A DNA stretch of 37,378 nt from a virus. The notes beneath the pieces are model-generated. The model made no database searches, was not told the origin of the DNA, and worked only from the letters and a program-made list of their open reading frames with translations. Positions 12,726 through 20,467 of this stretch are shown piece by piece. The position numbers and the translations under genes were made by a program. The first letter of the stretch is position 1; every line of letters begins with the position of its first letter. Where the stretch lies: the IMG/VR virus record IMGVR_UViG_3300046171_000147, positions 1 through 37,378 of that record; one strand, given 5' to 3'.

Positions 12726-12977
12726 TTAACATTTCCATCTGCGCCTTGCGGCTTTTCCTCTTGGGCCGGTCCAGCTTTTTGACCGAGCACAAAAGCTCTT
12801 GCGCCTTTTGGCAGCCTTGCTGCCGGCTTTGACTTTGCCTGTGACTGGTGCTTTCAGTTTGCTGCCTGTTGCGCGGTTGTATTTGGCGCGGCCTTTTGCA
12901 GTCAGGCCACCGCCCTGCTTGACAGAGCGTTTCTCGCCCCTGCCAACAGACAGATTCACGCTTTTCTTTTTAGCCAT
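12726..12977 (-). CDS. Basic DUF6321-like phage protein
   Basis: 83 residues from the ATG at 12977, overlapping the endolysin stop by 8 bp. The sequence KSVNLSVGRGEKRSVKQGGG, followed by GLTAKGRAKYNRATGS, then SFCARSKSW and RGKAARRRWKC, is typical of a widespread marine phage family (DUF6321). All members are short, very basic and uncharacterised. DNA condensation or virion binding would fit the charge but is not shown. Confidence 0.75.
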   Translation of the reverse strand: MAKKKSVNLSVGRGEKRSVKQGGGLTAKGRAKYNRATGSKLKAPVTGKVKAGSKAAKRRKSFCARSKSWTGPRGKAARRRWKC

Positions 12978-13419
12978 CCTTGAGCAGCCCTTGTCTGTAA
13001 CCATTGACGCGGTCATAGGTCAGCAGCTGCTTGCGCGGCTCATGGACATAGCTGCAATGTATCCAGCCGGTGTTGCCGCCCGTGTAACATTCAAGGATCA
13101 GCTGATCGAATTGCAGCTCAGTTTCGATCCACTTAGCCAGATCGTAGTTGTCCACGTTTGCCACTTCGAAGTCAGCTGCCTGACCCTTGCAATGCTGTGA
13201 CTTGTGAGAGCTGCCCACGGCCACCGACAGCTCCGCGCACCGGAAGCCTGACGAAACAATGAATGACCCGAACTCATCGCGGATCGGCTGCAAGATGTTC
13301 TCGGCCAGCTTGGTCAGGTGTTCGATAGCTGCAGCATCGGGCGTGTTGTCGATACCCTTGCGCTCTGCTGTCTGACTTTTCGTTAATTCACGCAACGTGA
13401 AGTTTTGTGAAAGTTGCAT
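12970..13419 (-). CDS. Endolysin, peptidase M15 family
   Basis: 149 residues starting at 13419 (TGATG overlap with the holin). M15 zinc-site residues are visible: SSGFRCAELSVAVG, then S-x-H-x-x-G-x-AAD (HKSQHCKGQAADF; His76 and Asp83) and GWIHCSYV (His121). These enzymes cut peptide cross-links in peptidoglycan (L-Ala-D-Glu or D-Ala-D-Ala type). The length is standard for a single-domain phage M15 lysin. There is no signal peptide, so it needs the adjacent holin to reach the wall. Confidence 0.88.
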   Translation of the reverse strand: MQLSQNFTLRELTKSQTAERKGIDNTPDAAAIEHLTKLAENILQPIRDEFGSFIVSSGFRCAELSVAVGSSHKSQHCKGQAADFEVANVDNYDLAKWIETELQFDQLILECYTGGNTGWIHCSYVHEPRKQLLTYDRVNGYRQGLLKDG

Positions 13420-13817
13420 CACTTTTTCCTATTTATTAGCTGCAAGCCCTGCTTGCCAAACCGATAGCCGAAGGAGCTGCCGATCACGATGTAGAGCATG
13501 TGATGAAACCAATCAGGAGTGTGTTGGTCGAGAAACACAAACCCGTTTTTTACATACTCTTGAGTCCAAGGCAGGAAGCAACCAGTCAGGACAAGCACAA
13601 ACCAAATTGTCCAAATTTCATCTTTGATGCTGTCGCCCATGTGATCGGTCAGCCGCTGTTCCATAAGCGTCTGGCTTGTTGCTTCTGTTTCGTAAACTCT
13701 GGCCTCAGCTTTTTTCATAGCCACCTTGGCCTCAGTCTCAGCTGCTTTTGTCGCCGCTTTTGACTTTAACCAGCCGCCAGCCAGCTCGGCTATCGGACCA
13801 ATCAATGCTTGGATCAT
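13419..13817 (-). CDS. Holin
   Basis: 132 residues. It has an N-terminal Gly/Ala-rich segment, an Ala/Glu/Lys coiled coil (about 18-50), then two hydrophobic spans (IWFVLVLTGCFLPW and the MLYIVIGSSFGYRFG region) and a basic tail. This matches the 3TM-type phage holins found just before M15 lysins. It would open the inner membrane to release the endolysin. Overlaps of 1 and 4 bp with its neighbours show tight coupling. Confidence 0.7.
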   Translation of the reverse strand: MIQALIGPIAELAGGWLKSKAATKAAETEAKVAMKKAEARVYETEATSQTLMEQRLTDHMGDSIKDEIWTIWFVLVLTGCFLPWTQEYVKNGFVFLDQHTPDWFHHMLYIVIGSSFGYRFGKQGLQLINRKK

Positions 13818-14134
13818 TTTCTACTCATCCACGCTGTTGTTCCCATGTAAGCCCCGACAATGCCGGCGCCGGAAATATAGAAAAGGTTTGAGATCTCGCT
13901 GAGCGCGTCGATACGCTCGACACTTACCCAAGGCGTAAACATCATTGCCGTGAACGCGCCCATGCCGATCAGCGTGAACCTCGCCATGCGGAGCTGTGCC
14001 AAGCTCTTACGCAGCTCGCGCTCTGTTTGTTTCATCGCCTTGGCGTGTTCCAGCTCCTCATCTGTAACGACCCCGTCACCGTCGAGATCGTATTGCTCAA
14101 ACTCGCTTTGTGGCTGCAGCTTCTTCTGTGTCAT
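13814..14134 (-). CDS. EF-hand membrane protein of the lysis cluster
   Basis: 106 residues. Residues about 15-26 are a canonical EF-hand calcium loop, DLDGDGVVTDEE, flanked by helices. A basic helix follows, then two membrane spans (FTLIGMGAFTAMMF and YISGAGIVGAYMGTTA). It starts at an ATGA overlap and ends 4 bp into the holin gene. The position suggests a second holin, antiholin or lysis regulator. Calcium control is an attractive but untested idea. Confidence 0.65.
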   Translation of the reverse strand: MTQKKLQPQSEFEQYDLDGDGVVTDEELEHAKAMKQTERELRKSLAQLRMARFTLIGMGAFTAMMFTPWVSVERIDALSEISNLFYISGAGIVGAYMGTTAWMSRK

Positions 14135-14238
14135 TTCTGGCTCTCCCGAATTGCCTTGAGCGTATCCCTCATGCTTGGCGGCTTGGGCGCATCAGGCACG
14201 AAGTCACACAGATACTCACGCGGGAACCACTCATTCAT
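14131..14238 (-). CDS. 35-residue peptide in lysis cluster
   Basis: The ATG at 14238 sits in the end of the previous gene (8-bp overlap) and the TGA overlaps the next ATG. The sequence runs MNEWFPREYLCDFVPDAP, then a short amphipathic helix. It fills the only gap between two lysis-cluster genes, which supports translation. No hydrophobic span, no known family. Confidence 0.5.
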   Translation of the reverse strand: MNEWFPREYLCDFVPDAPKPPSMRDTLKAIRESQK

Positions 14239-14821
14239 TCCAAAGCTCATTGTCTCTTGGGTGTTCCATGCGCCCTCTGTAGACGCACCAGCGCTGGCCT
14301 TGGAAAACATCGCACCCGACCAGCCGGCACTGGACGTGCTCGGGCTGTGCGTTAGCCGTATGGGCCTTGAGCAGCATGACGAAACCGAACAAGACCCCGC
14401 AGCCGATCAGTGCCACAACAGCCCATGCACAAATCTCAATAAACTTTCTACGCTTCTGCCGTTGCTTATAGATTGTCTCAGCCCTTTGCTTTCGGATTCT
14501 GCCTTCGGTTGCCAAGAGCTCATTCCAAGCTGACTGTCCGAGCGTGAGGCTGATCCATTGTTTGAGCTCGTTGCGTTGCTCCTTAGCGCGCCGCGAGGCA
14601 GCGAACACTTGCAACGCTTCCTCCTCAATAGATTTGGAGAACATCCGTTTCCAGATGGGGGGGTCGGATAGCTCTTTTTCCAGAGCCTCCAAATCCGAAG
14701 TGCATGACATCCACTTCGACAAAGTCTCTGTCATGGCAAGGACATCCTTGCCCATTGCCAGACCTTTTTTCAAAGTTTCAAAACTTGCAGTGGCACTGGC
14801 GATAACTGTAATCGGGTCCAT
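14231..14821 (-). CDS. Coiled-coil membrane protein of the lysis cluster
   Basis: 196 residues from the ATG at 14821 (ATGA overlap). The N-terminal 140 residues are helical and charged (DLEALEKELSD, SIEEEALQVFAASRRAKEQR). A single membrane span follows (FIEICAWAVVALIGCGVLFGF), then a short tail with three cysteines (CRLVGCDVFQGQRWC), probably periplasmic and disulphide-bonded. A spanin-like or antiholin role is possible. Topology is inferred from the sequence only. Confidence 0.6.
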   Translation of the reverse strand: MDPITVIASATASFETLKKGLAMGKDVLAMTETLSKWMSCTSDLEALEKELSDPPIWKRMFSKSIEEEALQVFAASRRAKEQRNELKQWISLTLGQSAWNELLATEGRIRKQRAETIYKQRQKRRKFIEICAWAVVALIGCGVLFGFVMLLKAHTANAQPEHVQCRLVGCDVFQGQRWCVYRGRMEHPRDNELWNE

Positions 14822-15045
14822 CAATACAGCCTCTGGTCAGTGTTTTCTGGAATCTCAACGGGCAAGCAATAGGCCGTTATTTTGTCGGTGCCAGCTCGGT
14901 AGAACTCGTAATTGCCATAGGTTTTGACAATACGCTGGGCATACCACTGGCAATCGACCAGTGATCTGAAAAGCATTTTGTCGTGGATAAGTCGTTTGTC
15001 CTCGCCCAGCCCCATGTAGACGCTGAGAACGAAAACGGTAAGCAT
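14821..15045 (-). CDS. Small protein with N-terminal signal-like segment
   Basis: 74 residues with a hydrophobic start (MLTVFVLSVYMGLG), then a charged helix containing CQWYAQRIVK and a final strand with another Cys (AYCLPVEIPEN). It could be a secreted or anchored periplasmic protein with one disulphide. Located in the lysis cluster, 2 bp after the previous stop. No family was recognised. Confidence 0.55.
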   Translation of the reverse strand: MLTVFVLSVYMGLGEDKRLIHDKMLFRSLVDCQWYAQRIVKTYGNYEFYRAGTDKITAYCLPVEIPENTDQRLY

Positions 15046-15047
15046 GG

Positions 15048-15221
15048 TTAGAGGCCGCCAATCACCATTGACAGGAGCAGCACAATCGTCGTTCCGGCCG
15101 ACGCGATCATGATGTGCTCAATCCGCTTGATCCGCAGGATAGTCTCTTTCCATCGCTCCGCACATACCGCCTCGTGTGTATCTATCTGAGCCTGCACTGA
15201 TGATGCTGTTGGCTTTGCCAT
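15048..15221 (-). CDS. 57-residue XhlA-like membrane protein, possible holin partner
   Basis: Starts at an ATG overlapping the preceding stop (TAATG). The first 35 residues are a charged amphipathic helix (IDTHEAVCAERWKETILRIK). The last 20 are a hydrophobic span (MIASAGTTIVLLLSMVIGG). This head-helix plus C-terminal span layout is that of XhlA-type haemolysin/holin partners. It is the first membrane gene after the fibre genes. Confidence 0.55.
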   Translation of the reverse strand: MAKPTASSVQAQIDTHEAVCAERWKETILRIKRIEHIMIASAGTTIVLLLSMVIGGL

Positions 15222-15433
15222 TACTCAGCATCCGCTATGGTCAAGTCACCAGCCTCGATCTGCCGCATAAGTTCAACGTAGTGACGATTAGCTGGGTCAA
15301 GAGGTATGTCCATCTGAACACCATCTACCGTTGCTTTAACTGAGTGGTTCACACCATCAAGCACAAGTTCATCACTGTCATTCAAAATTGAATTTTGCTG
15401 GTATTGTGCTGATGTAATGTTCATTTCATCCAT
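15221..15433 (-). CDS. Small acidic hypothetical protein after fibre genes
   Basis: 70 residues. A Gln/Asn-rich start is followed by VNHSVKATVDGVQMDIPLDP and a helix HYVELMRQIEAGDLTIADAE. Small proteins of this kind after fibre genes are often fibre-assembly or virion-decoration factors, but I have no match. An AACATGGATGAAATGAAC start offers two in-frame ATGs. Confidence 0.55.
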   Translation of the reverse strand: MDEMNITSAQYQQNSILNDSDELVLDGVNHSVKATVDGVQMDIPLDPANRHYVELMRQIEAGDLTIADAE

Positions 15434-15435
15434 GT

Positions 15436-16509
15436 TTACAACTCCGCATCGAACTTCATTGCATTGTTAATCGCTATAACAGTGTATGTATAAGTACCCG
15501 CATCACTGGCAGGGACAATGCGTATAATACACCTGTGCCTTGTTATATTATGAGCCGTAAATGTTCCTGTTGTATTAGAAATCGAAGGTAAATTAATTGT
15601 GTTAGTCTGTGTACTAAACGTGGGGTTTGCTCTCATCGTGACAGGATAAACAACTGGTCCATAATACTGATTACCATTATTGTAGCTGCGAACTGTGTGA
15701 ACACTATGCTCACTATCTGGTGTCTGATAATAGTACCGCTGACACATCGCCAACTCATCGCCAAACGACCGATGCTCAAACGGCGTGGCCTGTTCGCCTA
15801 TTTCTAATTGGACACCTGTGATTTGCCAATTATTACTGGTGCTATCTGCATGGTTAACTTGCCCTACAGCCTCATTAGCAGTGGTATATGAACCCCAAGT
15901 ATTCATAATACTACCAGAAGTTCTTGATGACCCAGCCGCCAAATGCCATATACAAATAAAACCTCTAGTATTGTCGTTCGTAATTACGTCACCTGTATTG
16001 CCAACAAAAGTGAGTGTTTTGTATTCCCAAGTATTACTAGCGTTAATAGTGTATTGTGCATTTATCATATCTCCGGCATCGTCCTGATACAGCATCACGA
16101 CATTTGTTCCTGTCTTTGTAGCCTTTACCCAGAAAGATAATGTTATTTTTTCAGCAGAAGATGTCCCATACTTTAACTGTTGTAAATTCTGTCCTTCAAA
16201 TCTTTGTTGAAACTGAATGTAATCCCCTGCAGCAAGGGATGAATCAGCAGTTGTGCAATCCGCTTTAAATGAATTTGTAAAACCAGAACCAGCAGGGGCA
16301 TCCGTAGATTGAGATACCGTCCAAGTTCCAGCAGAATTAATGTTAAAATACCACCTATCACAAGTTGGATAAGACGCTGAAGTTATACCTGTCGAACTGG
16401 TGCCACGCTGCGCCACCTGCATAGCACCGTTGACAATCAAATTTTTGCCTGTGATACCGCCTGCATCAGCCGCACCAGCAAGGTCTGCGAAATCTCTTGC
16501 TCTACTCAT
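15436..16509 (-). CDS. Distal tail fibre / receptor-binding protein
   Basis: 357 residues. After SRARDFADLAG it runs GKNLIVNGAMQVAQRGTS, the common opening of phage fibre carbohydrate-binding modules. A jelly-roll-like beta-rich stretch follows with CDRWYF, repeated Thr/Asn strands and LEIGEQATPFEHRSFGDELAMCQRYY. That last block is very typical of phage tail-fibre proteins with carbohydrate-binding-like domains. It probably binds the host surface at the tip of the long fibre encoded upstream. A-T content is higher than in its neighbours, hinting at exchange. Confidence 0.8.
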   Translation of the reverse strand: MSRARDFADLAGAADAGGITGKNLIVNGAMQVAQRGTSSTGITSASYPTCDRWYFNINSAGTWTVSQSTDAPAGSGFTNSFKADCTTADSSLAAGDYIQFQQRFEGQNLQQLKYGTSSAEKITLSFWVKATKTGTNVVMLYQDDAGDMINAQYTINASNTWEYKTLTFVGNTGDVITNDNTRGFICIWHLAAGSSRTSGSIMNTWGSYTTANEAVGQVNHADSTSNNWQITGVQLEIGEQATPFEHRSFGDELAMCQRYYYQTPDSEHSVHTVRSYNNGNQYYGPVVYPVTMRANPTFSTQTNTINLPSISNTTGTFTAHNITRHRCIIRIVPASDAGTYTYTVIAINNAMKFDAEL

Positions 16510-16751
16510 TCTGCCGTGTACCCTTTGCCAGCCGTGATAGCAGCGTTCACTGCTGTCATGTTCTCATCTGTCCAGTAGTCTTTAGCTACCATCAGTTGCA
16601 GATGCTCAACATTGCGGTCAACGCAACCCTGACGCTCTTCTGCTTCTTCATCTGCCATTGCATCACCTGCAATAACGTCTGTGATGAGTTGCACGGAATG
16701 ACCCATAGCGGTGTAGTTCTGTGCAATTTGTTCTGTTGTAATTTCGTCCAT
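16506..16751 (-). CDS. Small protein between the two fibre genes
   Basis: 81 residues from the ATG at 16751 with an AAAGGAG site. Helical and acidic (EITTEQIAQNYTAMGHSVQL, DEEAEERQGCVDRNVEHLQL). The position between a fibre and its distal subunit suggests a fibre chaperone or connector. No match is claimed. It overlaps the distal fibre by 4 bp. Confidence 0.6.
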   Translation of the reverse strand: MDEITTEQIAQNYTAMGHSVQLITDVIAGDAMADEEAEERQGCVDRNVEHLQLMVAKDYWTDENMTAVNAAITAGKGYTAE

Positions 16752-16762
16752 TTTATTCTCCT

Positions 16763-19700
16763 TTAACAAGCCATCAACACACAAGGCACACAGTATGACC
16801 CATCGTCATAGGTGTGCGATACATTGGTTGATGTTACTTTTGCGATTGTTTTGCTGCGAACAATGTCGTCACCTTGCGGCTTTGCCGTGCCATCGCCAGC
16901 ACTCATTAGCAAGTCACCCCGTGCGACAGTTGTGCCTTGTGCAATGCGGATAATCATGTCGCCTGTCATTGCGACATTCATGTCGGCGGTGTAGTCCTCG
17001 TCATCATTATCCCAGTTGACGAACACGCCAGCAACATTTGGGTCACCTTCAACTGAAGACACAGCCATACAGTTAAGCTGTTCGTTATCTTCTGTCACGC
17101 CATCCTTAGTCCACTCAGCCATCTGGTCTAAGTTAGTCATCACGGTGCCTTTGAGCAGGCCGTTAATACGGTTGCCGTCTGTAGCTTGTGACCAACGAGA
17201 CAGGTGTCCACCGTTGTATGACACGGTAGTGCCAGATACTGAAATACTACCTTCAGCAGCGCCAGCCTGATAAAAAACTATTAAATCACCGTCAGAGGCG
17301 TTTCTATCTAAATATAATAAATTTGCGCCGCCTGTAATGCCAATATATCCAGCGCCACTGCCAGTATGTCCGTCAAGTACAATACCATTTCTTCCACTTA
17401 CAGAACCCGTATTTGGGAAAAAAGTATTTTGACCACTATGTGAAATTCTCCAGCGTTCACTATCAGACCACATACGAATATTGCCAGCGCCATCTGACAG
17501 CACGACTCTGTTGCTGGCTGTGCGGATGTCTAGACCATCCTGATTGCCGTTGTAGCGGCCAAGAATGGTGTTATTAGAGCCTGTGGTGATATTGTCGCCA
17601 GAGCCTTGCCCAAAGAAACTATTTAATGCCCCAGTAGTTATGGATGCACCAGCAGCATGACCAAAAAATGCGTTTTGATACCCTGTAGTATTGGCAGTTC
17701 CAGCCTGATACCCAAACGCGGAATTGGTTGTACCAGTGGTGTTTGAAAGAAGTGCATTGTAACCTACCGCCGCATTTGAATGACCACTAATGTTTGCTTG
17801 CAGAGCGGCATAGCCCATACCAGTATTGTTGGCACCAGTGGTGGTGTTCAACAGAGCGTTTACACCGACAGCGGCATTGCCACTAGCCGTAGTGTTTTTA
17901 TTCAGTGCAGCACTTCCCACTGCGGTGTTACTTACCCCCGTGGTGTTCAAAGCCAACGCCCCATTACCCACAGATGTATTGTCTGCTCCAGTAGTATTTG
18001 CTGATAGCGCAAGCCGACCTAGCCCAGTATTTCTATCTGCCGTGGTGTTTGCACTCAACGCTTGATAACCCACCGCTGTATTTCTTACGCCTGTAGTGTT
18101 AGCATCAAGTGACGAATGACCAACAGCCGTGTTCTGAGTGCCAGTGGTATTTGCATCCATCGCTGCATAACCAACAGCCGTGTTGGCGTTTGCTGTCGTA
18201 TTGTTCTGCAAACTAGCCCTGCCTACAGCAACATTCTCTTCTCCTGTAGTATTCGCGGTCATAGAGTTTTGACCGATTGCGGTGTTAAGAGCGCCAGTGG
18301 TGTTTGCGTTCAAAGCAGACGTGCCGACAGCAGTGTTGTTACTTGCGGTAGTATTGTTTCGTAACGCTCCTGCACCCACAGCAACACTGTTGCTTCCCGT
18401 GGTGTTCGCTTTCAAGGCATTTTTACCTAAAGCGGCGTGTTGCTCACCAGTGGTGTTTACGTTCAAAGCCTCACCACCAACCGCAGTATTAGATGCGCCA
18501 GTGGTGTTTGCGTAAAGCGCATCTTTGCCCAGCGCAGTGTTGTTGCTTGCAGACGTATTGGAAAACAACGAGCCGGAACCAACAGCTACGTTAAATGCAC
18601 CGCCTTCATTCTCTGACAGAGCCTGATAGCCAATCGCTGTGTTTGCACCACCAGAAAGTGAGCCGTCATCAAGGGCTTGGTCACCAAGTGCTACGTTGTT
18701 GCTGCCTGTCGGGTAGTTACCGTCCAGCTTGATGGTGCCGCCGTCAGCAGTTAGGTTGCCGCTAAAAGTCACATTGCCAGAGAACGTGCCGCCGTTAGTC
18801 TTGCTCACCATGTCAGCCGTAGTAAAGCTCTTGAACGCATAGATGTTCACAATGTCATTGAGAGCCGCACCAGAGGCCAACACAACGCTTGTGCCATTGG
18901 TAGCTGTAAAGTCAGATGGGTCAAGGATGACCCCGTTCATCACCACTTGCAGATTGTCTGCTGTGTAAGACAGCGTTGCACTGTTGTCGTCAGAGCCGGA
19001 GAATGTAGTCTGTCCTGCTGTTGCTGTGTACTCGTACAGAATCAGGCTGACACTGCCAGCAGATGTAGCTGCAATCCAGTTTGCGCCATCATAGACACGC
19101 ATCTCGTTGGCGGTGCTATTGAAATATAATGCGCCAGAAACCAGCGAGTTTCCGTCATTGTCCTGAGAAGGATCTGATGATTTAGGGCCAAGATATCTGT
19201 CATCAAAACTATCAAAACTAGAAGCCGCAGAAGAAGCACTTGCCGCCGCCGCAGTCTGTGATGCAGCCGCAGCCGTGGCAGACGATGCCGAAGCAGTTGC
19301 CGATGACGCACTATTCGAGGCAGAGGTCGAGGCTTCAGCGGCCTTAGTCGTCGCCGTGCCTGCATCTGTCGAGGCAGAAGAGGCGCTTGATGCCGCAGCA
19401 GCTTTGTCAGTGGCTACCGTTGCTTTGTCTGCTGCCACTGTCGCTTTGTCTGCTGCTACTGTCGCTTTGTCTGCTGCGACAACACCCTTATCAGTATTTA
19501 CTTGGGCGCGGTCAGCAGTCGTAGTTGCTGCATCAGCATTGGTGGATACTACATCCGCATTTGTGGACACTACATCAGCGGCAGTTGAAACTGCGTCTGC
19601 GGCAGTTAAAACCGCCTTTGCAGTCGCGATGCCAGCCTGAGTTGAAGCTGTTGCAGCGCTTGTCGATGCCTCTGCGGCCTTGGTCGTCGCTGTGGACGCG

Positions 19701-20467
19701 CTTGTGCTGGCCGAGCTGGCGCTGGACGCGGCTGCTGTCTGAGCGCTCGTTGCAGATGCAGCATCAACAATCAGTGACCACTTGGCGCTATCTGTGTTCG
19801 TCGTCAGCGGCTGGGAGCCGGAGCTGGTGTGCGATGTTGTGCAGATGAAAATGTTGTTTGTGCTTGTGTCCTTGACGAGATCGCGCGCGTTGTAGGTTGT
19901 TGACGCAGCCCAGTTTCCAACAAACGTGCCGAGCTCCTGTGTGACAGACAGATCACCCGATCCATCGAAAGCGAATATTTTGTTAGCACGATCCGTGGCA
20001 GACACAGTGAACTCAGAGCTGCTGAATGTGTTAGTCACAGAGGCTTTGACCGAGCGGTCAACTTCTTCTTGGATCTGCTGCGTGATCATCGTCAGCCGGT
20101 CCAGAGCATCCTCATGTGATTCAGCTGGGAAAGCATCATTTGCGACATAGTCTGTGCCTTGTGTCAGCGTCAGTGATCTTGTGATCACAACAGTCTCGCC
20201 GTTTGCCGGTCGCTGGTCGGTCCCGCTGTAATGCGCGTCTGAAGCATCCCCAGTGTTGAATTTGAACAAAATGTTGCCACCGCTGTCGTTGCCAGCGTTA
20301 GTGACAATGTAATGCGTGTTCAGCGTTTTCGTTGTCTCTGTGCCAGTCGAGCTGCGAACTACGACGGTAAGGTCAGCGTCAGCGAAAATCTTGAAGCCAT
20401 AAGCAAACGAATGGGCCGTGCCATTCGCGCTGTAACTATTTTTTGTGGTGGTGCTGGAAACGCTCAT
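16763..20467 (-). CDS. Tail fibre with T7 gp17-like N-terminus and YadA-like head repeats
   Basis: 1234 residues. Residues 1-150 match the T7 fibre attachment domain (NSYSANGTAHSFAYGFKIF, LTLTQGTDYVANDAFPAESH, then an EEVDRSVKAS helix) that docks on the tail tube. About 250-400 is an Ala/Ser/Thr-rich heptad region (repeated ATVAADK) expected to form a trimeric coiled coil. Residues 609-965 are 21 tandem 17-residue repeats of the form NTAVGxxALxANTTGxx, as in YadA-type trimeric adhesin heads. The C-terminal 250 residues hold a further domain (VSVSGTTVSYNGG, DQMAEWTKDG). It is about twice the length of T7 gp17. The stop is followed by two smaller fibre genes. Confidence 0.88.
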   Translation of the reverse strand: MSVSSTTTKNSYSANGTAHSFAYGFKIFADADLTVVVRSSTGTETTKTLNTHYIVTNAGNDSGGNILFKFNTGDASDAHYSGTDQRPANGETVVITRSLTLTQGTDYVANDAFPAESHEDALDRLTMITQQIQEEVDRSVKASVTNTFSSSEFTVSATDRANKIFAFDGSGDLSVTQELGTFVGNWAASTTYNARDLVKDTSTNNIFICTTSHTSSGSQPLTTNTDSAKWSLIVDAASATSAQTAAASSASSASTSASTATTKAAEASTSAATASTQAGIATAKAVLTAADAVSTAADVVSTNADVVSTNADAATTTADRAQVNTDKGVVAADKATVAADKATVAADKATVATDKAAAASSASSASTDAGTATTKAAEASTSASNSASSATASASSATAAAASQTAAAASASSAASSFDSFDDRYLGPKSSDPSQDNDGNSLVSGALYFNSTANEMRVYDGANWIAATSAGSVSLILYEYTATAGQTTFSGSDDNSATLSYTADNLQVVMNGVILDPSDFTATNGTSVVLASGAALNDIVNIYAFKSFTTADMVSKTNGGTFSGNVTFSGNLTADGGTIKLDGNYPTGSNNVALGDQALDDGSLSGGANTAIGYQALSENEGGAFNVAVGSGSLFSNTSASNNTALGKDALYANTTGASNTAVGGEALNVNTTGEQHAALGKNALKANTTGSNSVAVGAGALRNNTTASNNTAVGTSALNANTTGALNTAIGQNSMTANTTGEENVAVGRASLQNNTTANANTAVGYAAMDANTTGTQNTAVGHSSLDANTTGVRNTAVGYQALSANTTADRNTGLGRLALSANTTGADNTSVGNGALALNTTGVSNTAVGSAALNKNTTASGNAAVGVNALLNTTTGANNTGMGYAALQANISGHSNAAVGYNALLSNTTGTTNSAFGYQAGTANTTGYQNAFFGHAAGASITTGALNSFFGQGSGDNITTGSNNTILGRYNGNQDGLDIRTASNRVVLSDGAGNIRMWSDSERWRISHSGQNTFFPNTGSVSGRNGIVLDGHTGSGAGYIGITGGANLLYLDRNASDGDLIVFYQAGAAEGSISVSGTTVSYNGGHLSRWSQATDGNRINGLLKGTVMTNLDQMAEWTKDGVTEDNEQLNCMAVSSVEGDPNVAGVFVNWDNDDEDYTADMNVAMTGDMIIRIAQGTTVARGDLLMSAGDGTAKPQGDDIVRSKTIAKVTSTNVSHTYDDGSYCVPCVLMAC
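17573..18643 (-). repeat. 21 tandem 51-bp coding repeats (YadA-like)
   Basis: Each 51-bp unit codes for 17 residues with consensus N-T-A-V-G-x-x-A-L-x-A-N-T-T-G-x-x. The spacing from the first to the 22nd unit is exactly 21 x 51 bp. A degenerate 22nd unit runs to 17522. Such in-frame repeats can expand or contract by recombination, changing fibre length. Confidence 0.85.
19401..19620 (-). repeat. 21-bp repeats coding for heptads
   Basis: Near-identical 21-bp units encode ATVAADK four times, next to related DVVSTNA heptads. The seven-residue period indicates a coiled-coil shaft. Confidence 0.75.

Noticed and set aside
12568-12792. 74-residue charged minus frame
   Set aside because: It overlaps two recognisable small basic proteins in another frame and has a typical shadow composition.
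17573-18643. CRISPR-like array
   Set aside because: Regular 51-bp spacing is due to in-frame 17-residue protein repeats; units are degenerate and there are no unique spacers or cas genes.
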